Shown: piece after piece, positions 40,101-64,000 of the stretch
Layout of the letters: each line of letters begins with the position of its first letter
Position numbering within the stretch: the stretch's first letter is position 1
Source: Gorsachius magnificus
Lineage: Eukaryota > Chordata > Aves > Pelecaniformes > Ardeidae
Direction of reading: 5' to 3'
Length of the DNA: 64,000 nt
Assembly: GCA_034008185.1 (NCBI GenBank)
Contig: CM067082.1
Coordinates: forward strand, 103,039,311-103,103,310
Program-made: the position numbers and the translations under genes
Notes under the pieces: generated by a model
Database searches by the model: none
The model's input: only the letters and a program-made list of their open reading frames with translations
What the model was told of the DNA's origin: nothing

Positions 40101-43100
40101 TCCAACTATGTCCTCTAGCAACTATTGCCATACCCTAGCACATAGGAGGGCGTGTAGCAGAGACACGCATCTGCACAAGTCAAGTACTAACCACAGAAAC
40201 CAATTAATCCCCCTGAGTTACTTGAAGGGCAGCGCACAGCTGCCAGATCTGCTTGTGAGCACCAGAAGCTCCCAGGCTGGTTTCTGTAAAGCTTACACTC
40301 AAGTATTCCCTTTTCTACCCAGTTATGTCTCTTCTAGGCTGTATTTTTCTAATACTGGCAAAGGTGTCTGCAAAGCCTCGTTGCAAGGTGTCCTATTAAA
40401 GACGCTTTCATCACGTCACGAGAACTTGCCATATCAATAGTACGTCCAAAGTACCCGCAGAGGAATTGCTGAAGCGGAATCGAAGCCATGCTGTGAAAAG
40501 CGATCCAAGAATTGCCTATTAGCAAGGGCTGCCATACCCAAAGAAAAAGAAAACATTGACCGTAGGCTCAGGCTCAAAGTTCCTCCTGAGTTAAATCACA
40601 CTGACTGCGAGTTTTCTGCATGGGCAATAAAAAAAAGCCCAAAATAAGTGGCCATAATGAGCATGCAGCTTTAAGCAAAACCCTAAAGCTTCATGGAAGT
40701 GAACGCAGTTGACTGGGAAAAGAAACAGCCCCCCTCATTTGTCAGCCGAAGGTCTCTCTCCCCTTGTTTGTTGTGGCTGCCAAGAGCTCTGACTTGCATT
40801 TTCTTCCACGTGACGGGGGAGTTTGGTGGCTGTAATCCCCTTCATCCGGATGGCCTTGTCAGAGTTTACAGGCATTCCCTAAAAATAGAAGCAACCTAAT
40901 CCCAGTTCAGCTAATTTAACAGAAGTTTCTGCAAAATTGCAAGGTTCTTTCAAAGCTAACAGGCAATAATTCATGGCTGTGACATGAAATGGCTTGCTTC
41001 CCCTCTTGCCACCGATTTCAGGAGCACATTCCTTGCTCTGTGTTGGTAACAGGCTGTTGTTCTGCAGTCATTTGCATCTCTCCTCTTCCACTTGATGCTA
41101 TTTTATTTGCAGCTGAGGATGACGATTCACATGCAGATCCCACTGGAATTGCTACCGGTACCCTTGTTCACAGCGTGGTGGCCGTATGGCACTAACAGCT
41201 GAATGAATGGGATGCGGCACCGTTCCCAAACCGCTACAGGTTCATACCCCAACATAAACCAGAGCCAACTTCAAGTCACGTTACCAGCTGCAATAGCAGC
41301 TTTAACGAGAAAAACTGAGCAGACAGCTAGAAACTGTTTCACGCACCCATCTGATGGGCTTTGCGTGGGTCACCGTCCCACGCAACATGGCCTGAATTGG
41401 TCACCAGAAGACAAATGCAGGCTTTCACTGGAGCTGCTGCCCCAGCGCTGTTTCCAAAGCAAGCAGCCGCTTCGGGCTACAGCTACGTGTTTTGCCAGCC
41501 TGATGTCAAAGGACACCTATGCAACTGATGCTGTCCGGTGCACCTTCCTATTGCCCCTTCACCGCCCTTCTTCTGACTTTATCAATGACAAGTCATCGAA
41601 GCGATGACAGCAGCAGTCCCTCCGACCTGGAGTTTAAGAGTACTGAAGATACGGCAAGTGGCTATTTTTGGATGGAAGTAGAGCATTTATCGACAGATGC
41701 AACCGTTTTCATTAGACTAGCTGACGCAGCAGGAAAAAAGCAGAGAAGCCCAGGGCATTCGAAGCGTAGTTGCTGAAGCCACGCTCAATTTACAGCACTT
41801 CACCAGCAGCGTACACGCATGGCCTGGCTGGTGGCTCTGTGGGTTTGACTGCCCATTGCTTCTAATGCACACATGGTCCTCTTCCAAGAGGCAGTGGTGG
41901 GGAAGATGAACTGCACCTCTGCTTGGACAGCACCAAGAAAAAATGTCAGGTTACACATAGCCCACGGTCCTGAAAAGCTCAGGCGCTTTTTTTCCCCCCC
42001 AGGTGCTGGAAACAGCAGCATCAGTGCTCACTGGTACGCACTACGCTGCACCTTGCTCCAGCCAAGAGGCACTCGCACCACCAGGGGTTGTGGTTTTCCT
42101 TTGAAAAAAAGTACTGGAGCAATAAATATTTTTTTAAATAACTTACAGAATTTTAACATGCTGGAAGTTATATTCGTTTGGATGCTAAAAAACCACTTCA
42201 GTTTAACCGAAATGCCATTTGACAATCCGAGAGGGAAAACAATGAAAGACTTCAAGTTTTCATGTATTTTATTTACAGGCCGCACAATACATTTTATATA
42301 CAAATGGCTTAAAATAACAAAGAGTAAGCAAGCTGAAGCATAACAGTTTAATTATTTTAAATTAGGTTGTCTTGAAATAACTCCTGCAAGAAAGTATTCT
42401 TCACCCTGATAAGCAAAAGTTAGTTTGATTTTAAGTCAACCCAAGGTAATTTCATTTTTAAATACAGAATTCAGCGATTCCTTACTTTCATGACACGCTT
42501 CGGCGTACACAGAACATCCCAAAACTATCAAGAAAGGGAATAGCCAGAGCTTCCCCATGTAAAAAACAGTGTAACAGAACAGACTGGCGAAATGTTGTAT
42601 GTAGAACACTTGCCTGTTTTATTAACGAAAAGAAGAATGCAAGAAATACATCTGAGATTTTTCTCTCTCGGAAACAGAATTCATGGTCTGAGATCTAACT
42701 TGCCTGCAGACAAGAGGTATCCTATGTTACTTCAGTACTTCAGTTTTTACCGCACAATTACCTATTAAACTCACCCAACTGTAAACTTCACCAAAACCAA
42801 AACTGCCTCCTGCACCAAGCAAAAGGAGAAGAGCACTCAAAACCGTAAGAGCTTACATTACAGCACTTATCGCCTCCGCTTCTAGAAAGCGCTTTACACT
42901 ATTGTGGCATGGAGAAAATTTAACATAGACCATGGAAAGATAAGAAAATATAGTCTGCCATTTAAAAATTATTTTTCAAAAAAATTATATTAACATTTAA
43001 GGATACACGCATTTTTACACCTCTTCCCTAACACTGCTCCTTCCGTTCAAGGTAACAACAACAACTAGCGACCTATGATAAAAGCTGTTTCCTTTTCCTT

Positions 43101-43364
43101 TGGCTGATTTTAAGTATTATAATAGTTAAGCATTTTAAGTCATGGTCATAGTAGTCCAGTCGTGCTCGCTTTCTTCCTCTTGGTATGGCTAAAGACCACT
43201 TAATATAAATAATGAAGTACTTGCTACTTGATAGTCCATGATTACAGTATTTTGCTATGTTTATTTAGAAATACAAACACACAACACTTACTTTTCGATG
43301 TAGTGTCCAGGTCTCTGTAGCACACTTTGGAATTTCAGCACAGAAAACGTAAACCCAAAGGAAT

Positions 43365-43388
43365 GGGGGGGGGGGGGGGGGGGGGGGG
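43365..43388. repeat. Poly(G) tract, 24 bases
   Basis: This is an uninterrupted G run on the plus strand, hence poly(C) on the CDK13 sense strand. It is unusually long for vertebrate DNA; its exact length is liable to sequencing error. Confidence 0.9.
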
Positions 43389-43948
43389 AACAAAAGCCAC
43401 AGCTCCACAGAAAAATAAGGCGGTTTTCAGAATGTCACTACTGCATCAAAAATGCACATAATGTAAAACGCCAAACTAGTACAGGCTCTCTCTGCCGAGC
43501 AAAATTTGTTCAAGAGGGTAAAATTCTGAACTGACATAAGCACCTCATCACGTGATTTAATTCAGAAGAAATTTTGATAGATAACACACAGGTCCGGTAC
43601 AAATGAACATGGACCTACAGTCCTTAGATCCGGCCAGTTCCCTGGCTGCTAACCTGCCCAGACACCAACTCTGGGGCCAGGGGAGCGCAGCTGCGGGGAG
43701 AAATGCTCCTGCCACGCACCCCACGGGCTGCCCTGCAGAGGGAGGGCAGAGCTCCTCACCCACACACAGCCCAGGTGCAGCCACTACCTGCCCAGGAGGA
43801 AAGGTTGTCAGCGAAAGAGCCAAGAAGATCTCCCAGGTTGCCGGGAAGGTAATCTCTTCAGAGTTATCATATACGAAGTACTTTAACTTTCCCTCCAAAT
43901 TATCCCAACGCTGTTGTCCTGGTCAAACAGAGTGTTCAAAGTCACAGG

Positions 43949-45232
43949 CTAGTAGTAATCCTTAAACTGAATCTGGGGAAAAGTCATTGTGCAGTAGGCA
44001 CCTGCCACAGCGTGCCAGAGTTTTGTTTCTGATTCATCTGGAAGTCAACTGTCTATCGCATCTCCTTCTCTCTCCTCATAGTCAGGATTAATTGTGATGG
44101 TTGTTTTTTGTTTGGTTGGTTTTGGTTTTTTTTTTTTTTTTTTTTTTTCTCCCATGGCCGAAGACTGAAACCCATTTCGGCGGAATGATGCAATGTCAGA
44201 GTACTGCCAGCCCGTAAGGAAACTGCACTGTCGCTTGCACATGCAGAGGGGACTGACTGCTCTGCATTAAATGAGGTGAACTAAATCACTTGAAAATTTA
44301 CCTCCAAAAGAGAAGCGGTAGGAGACACGTCTTGCTTGCATTTTTGTGTTGGAAGTGAAATCATTTAGCCCTCTGAGATCTACCTTCCATTTGAACTTAC
44401 CTGCTTTTTTAGCCAGCTGTCACCTGCAGTGACATTTGAAGTGCAGGTGAATAACCCCAGGCTGCACATTCTTAGTGAAAGCAACTGCCTAAGAGCTTGG
44501 AAAGTCTTTTGCTCGATTCCAAAAAAAAGCAATCTGTGTGTATCCCCATGGGATTGCTTTTTTTAAGATTAGTAAACAAAAAGCCTTATTATCTGACACA
44601 GTCCGTATCTAAATGACACTAACGATTTTTGCCTTTAAAATTTTACTAGCAGAAAAATGCTGGGGGGGGCATCCATACTCAAGGAAAACTATCCAATGCG
44701 CTGTCATTCACACATGAAGCTTTTGTTTTTCTTAAGCACAAGCTATTCAGGTCGTAACTATTTGTTTCTGACGGGGCCGCTTTTATTTTCAGATCACAGG
44801 ATTTAGTCTACTGTGTCTAGTGAAGGCAACTGCCAGACTTACAGGGACATTGTAAGCAGCACGACTCTCTCTCCATTTCTCATTTGCCAGATCCTCAAAC
44901 ACTACGTAGTTAGCGAAGGGAGTTTCTCCATACTCTACAATGTGGTAGTTAGCCATATATGAACCAGGATTTTCAACTAAAACAAAACAAAAACACCAAC
45001 AACTTTGGTTTCTATTCTGAAAATCCAAAAAGTCACTGACAAGACTACGTTTGTAATAGTGTAAGTAGAAATTTTACTTTTTAAAAAGTAATAATTAAAC
45101 ACTCAGTTACATAAGGTACCGATTTGTCAACTGGATAATCAGTTGGAAAATTGTTTCCAATATGGGCTTTAAAACATTCTTTTACGTACATGCAAAATAT
45201 AACCATACCTCCTCTCTGCAGGAGAGAGACCA
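43949..45232 (-). CDS. Candidate orphan three-exon coding block (alternative CDK13 end or unknown gene)
   Basis: Three minus-strand blocks with canonical splice borders join in frame: 45209-45232 (24 bp, acceptor after a T-rich tract ending ACAAG, donor GGAG/GTATGG), 44843-44976 (134 bp) and 43949-43972 (24 bp, acceptor TTTTCCCCAG). The product begins VSLLQRG, continues VENPGSYMANYHIVEYGE and ends YNVP-IQFKDYY with TAG at 43949-43951. The entry phase is one base plus two, the same as the exits of the CDK13 exons at 52107-52312 and 48582-49145. I do not recognise the protein. It could be an alternative CDK13 C-terminus, the tail of a separate gene, or chance. The 24-bp first block is the least secure. 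Confidence 0.35.
44127..44148. repeat. Poly(T) tract after a GT-rich run
   Basis: A GTTTGGTTGGTTTTGG-like run leads into about 22 T. It is low-complexity sequence downstream of CDK13; endpoints are approximate. Confidence 0.75.
44522..44564. repeat. Inverted repeat, 13-bp arms with 17-base loop
   Basis: AAAAAAAGCAATC (44522-44534) is the exact reverse complement of GATTGCTTTTTTT (44552-44564). On RNA from either strand it would form a hairpin. Confidence 0.85.
44843..44976 (-). CDS. Strong orphan internal exon (134 bp)
   Basis: A textbook acceptor (TGTTTTTGTTTTGTTTTAG) and a near-consensus donor (CCCT/GTAAGTC) bracket an open frame of 44 codons. The frame includes YHIVEYGETPFANYVVFEDL and ANEKWRESRAAYNVP. 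Residue composition looks like a folded protein rather than random AT-rich translation. The family is not recognised. Confidence 0.5.
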
Positions 45233-46074
45233 CTTGTTGTCAAAAGAAAAAAAAAACATGCTGGAAGTTGTAATTAATATGAGGAGTGGCTCTTGGTATG
45301 AGTTTTAGCCACAGTCATTTTATCAGTTGTTCAGAGAGACTCAGTTCCAATATTAAAGTGTGCTGTGGAATAGCAGATATAAAAATCAATTAATTGGCAC
45401 AATCACAAGTTTACAGAGAATTAGAACTAGTGTCAAACATTTTGCTGTTGCTTTAAATACTGGTCATTTTTCCTTTGGTTACTTCCTATAATGCAGTATT
45501 TGTGGTAAAAAGATGACAGTGTCAGCTTTTCACACAAAGTAATTACTGCTGTTGACATTTAAGTGAAAAAACTATTTCATCAGTTGGTAGGGACATATAA
45601 AGTATAGTTTATTTGGCAGAGGAACTAAAACATTTACTACAACCCCAAGAGGGAGCTGAGGAAAAACTACACTCTTCATTCTTCTCCTCACTTTCAATGT
45701 TTCTCATGAACTTCAATTTGGAAATTAAGATTTCATCAAGATAAGATTAGGTCTCTAAATAACTGGCCCACCTGAAGTAAACAGCACAAGGTTACGACCT
45801 ATTTGAGTTGCCTATTATTATCTGAATTTTCATGTTAACTACCTAGGTTTAGGTATTATTTTCATATCGTTCTATAACTTCCAAATTTTTGCAGACCTTA
45901 AGCTTACATGTTAAGGCACTTACCATTCAAGTAAAACAGTTTTTATATAAACAAGCCTGGGAGATGGAGAGAACATTTTACCAGAACATCCACTCTTTTT
46001 TTTTTTCTTGAAAGAAAAAAAAAATAACATTGACCAAATATTTATAAAATTTTGCATCAAGAGAAAGGTTGTGT

Positions 46075-46080
46075 TTTATT
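46075..46080 (-). terminator. CDK13: Candidate CDK13 poly(A) signal
   Basis: The minus strand reads AATAAA, about 510 nt downstream of the CDK13 stop codon. It is the nearest canonical signal I see; others at 42618-42623 and 42268-42273 would give much longer UTRs. Confidence 0.4.
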
Positions 46081-46588
46081 ATCTGAAATGAGCACAAAGT
46101 ACACCTTCCACAATAACACTGAAAGCAGTGCAAAGACTGACAGTGACCTTTGACTAAAGGTAGTTCTGTAAAAAGAAAAATACCAGATAAATCAGTGCCC
46201 TGCTTTGATTGTTGTAAAATTTTTTTTTACATAAAAGTTGGTCCAAACTTACAAAAAAAGCACAAATGTGCATAGTTCAGAAGATCTGAAAGAGTGCCAT
46301 AAAAAGCTGATGTCCCTAAATTTAGCATCCACTTAAAATTGCCAAAATACAAAATAAAATTCAGAACTAGTTTGTGAACATGTACAATCAATTTATCTAG
46401 TTTTCAGACAGCATGAGTTTTAAGCATTTTTAATTTTTCCTACTGTATGCAAGACCCTTTTCCACATAAAAATAAAGCTGTTGAATTAACATTATTCAAG
46501 TCTGTTGAATTGCTGCTTTAAACTGCAGCTAGGAAAAAAAAAAAAGTTTTTCCAGATAAAAATGATGTGCCTGAGGAAAAACAGATAC

Positions 46589-64000
<17,412 letters not shown>

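Larger units (their letters stand above)
21546..42240. other. Long intergenic region between MPLKIP and CDK13
   Basis: About 20.7 kb holds no recognisable protein-coding gene or RNA gene, matching the gene-poor interval in human. It is AT-rich to about 34 kb and more balanced from 36.5 to 41.8 kb. Contents noted separately are a diverged duplicated element (26.2 and 27.1 kb), a MIR-like fragment (37.0 kb), A/T-rich repeats, conserved-looking homeobox-site-rich stretches near 31.4 and 32.6 kb, and isolated exon-like ORFs near 24.0, 29.2 and 30.0 kb. Other short ORFs look random. Confidence 0.7.
42241..46588 (-). other. CDK13: CDK13 3' UTR and downstream region
   Basis: This region lies directly downstream of the CDK13 stop codon. 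Candidate AATAAA signals on the minus strand are at 46075-46080, 42618-42623 and 42268-42273, so the 3' UTR could be about 0.5 kb or over 4 kb. It also contains the orphan exon-like blocks at 43.95-45.23 kb, a 24-base G run, an inverted repeat at 44522-44564 and a poly(T) tract near 44.13 kb. Confidence 0.5.

Noticed and set aside
43557..43919. Minus-strand ORF with a peptide like LEGKLKYFVYDNSEEITF, acceptor-like TTTGACCAG and donor CAG/GTAGTG
   Set aside because: Its entry phase does not fit the preceding orphan exon's exit, and the latter half is low-quality GC-rich translation. It more likely lies in the 3' UTR of the orphan block.
45600..45760. Open minus-strand stretch near 45.7 kb (peptide like KLKFMRNIESEEKNEE)
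   Set aside because: It has no convincing acceptor or donor. It could be 3' UTR of CDK13; not enough to call an exon.
45997..46024. Inverted repeat of a T tract and an A tract around CTTGAAAG
   Set aside because: The arms are nearly pure homopolymer, so the symmetry is trivial.

Overview
The window is vertebrate nuclear DNA. It is most likely from a bird, or otherwise another sauropsid: genes are split by short GT-AG introns, promoters sit in CpG islands, there is little recognisable interspersed repeat, and the gene order SUGCT - MPLKIP - CDK13 matches human 7p14.1. No bacterial operon, CRISPR array or intact mobile element is present. The species cannot be named from the sequence alone.

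Layout. (1) About 1-13.3 kb, minus strand: the 5' end of SUGCT, a mitochondrial class III CoA-transferase. Four internal exons are certain (9278-9329, 9114-9187, 5880-5965, 5070-5120) and join in frame. A probable first exon with a mitochondrial-type leader starts at 13222 inside a CpG island. The rest of the gene lies beyond the left edge. (2) 13.3-15.5 kb: the gap between two divergent genes. (3) 15.5-21.5 kb, plus strand: complete two-exon MPLKIP (TTDN1), predicted 186 residues, with tandem AATAAA signals. (4) 21.5-42.2 kb: a long intergenic stretch with no recognisable gene. It holds a MIR-like fragment, a duplicated 125-bp element, AT-rich conserved-looking DNA and a few isolated exon-like ORFs. 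(5) 46.6-63.6 kb, minus strand: the 3' half of CDK13, nine coding exons from inside the kinase domain (hinge, HRD, DFG, T-loop) to the stop codon, with every intron phase consistent. The 5' part lies beyond the right edge.

SUGCT and MPLKIP are head to head; MPLKIP and CDK13 converge. The three genes are functionally unrelated: glutarate metabolism, cell cycle/transcription (trichothiodystrophy gene), and RNA polymerase II CTD kinase.

The most interesting unexplained signal is at 43.95-45.23 kb on the minus strand, just downstream of the CDK13 stop. Three small exon-like blocks there have good splice sites and join into one open frame ending in a stop. Their entry phase also matches the exit phase of the preceding CDK13 exons, so they could be an alternative CDK13 C-terminus or the tail of an undescribed gene.
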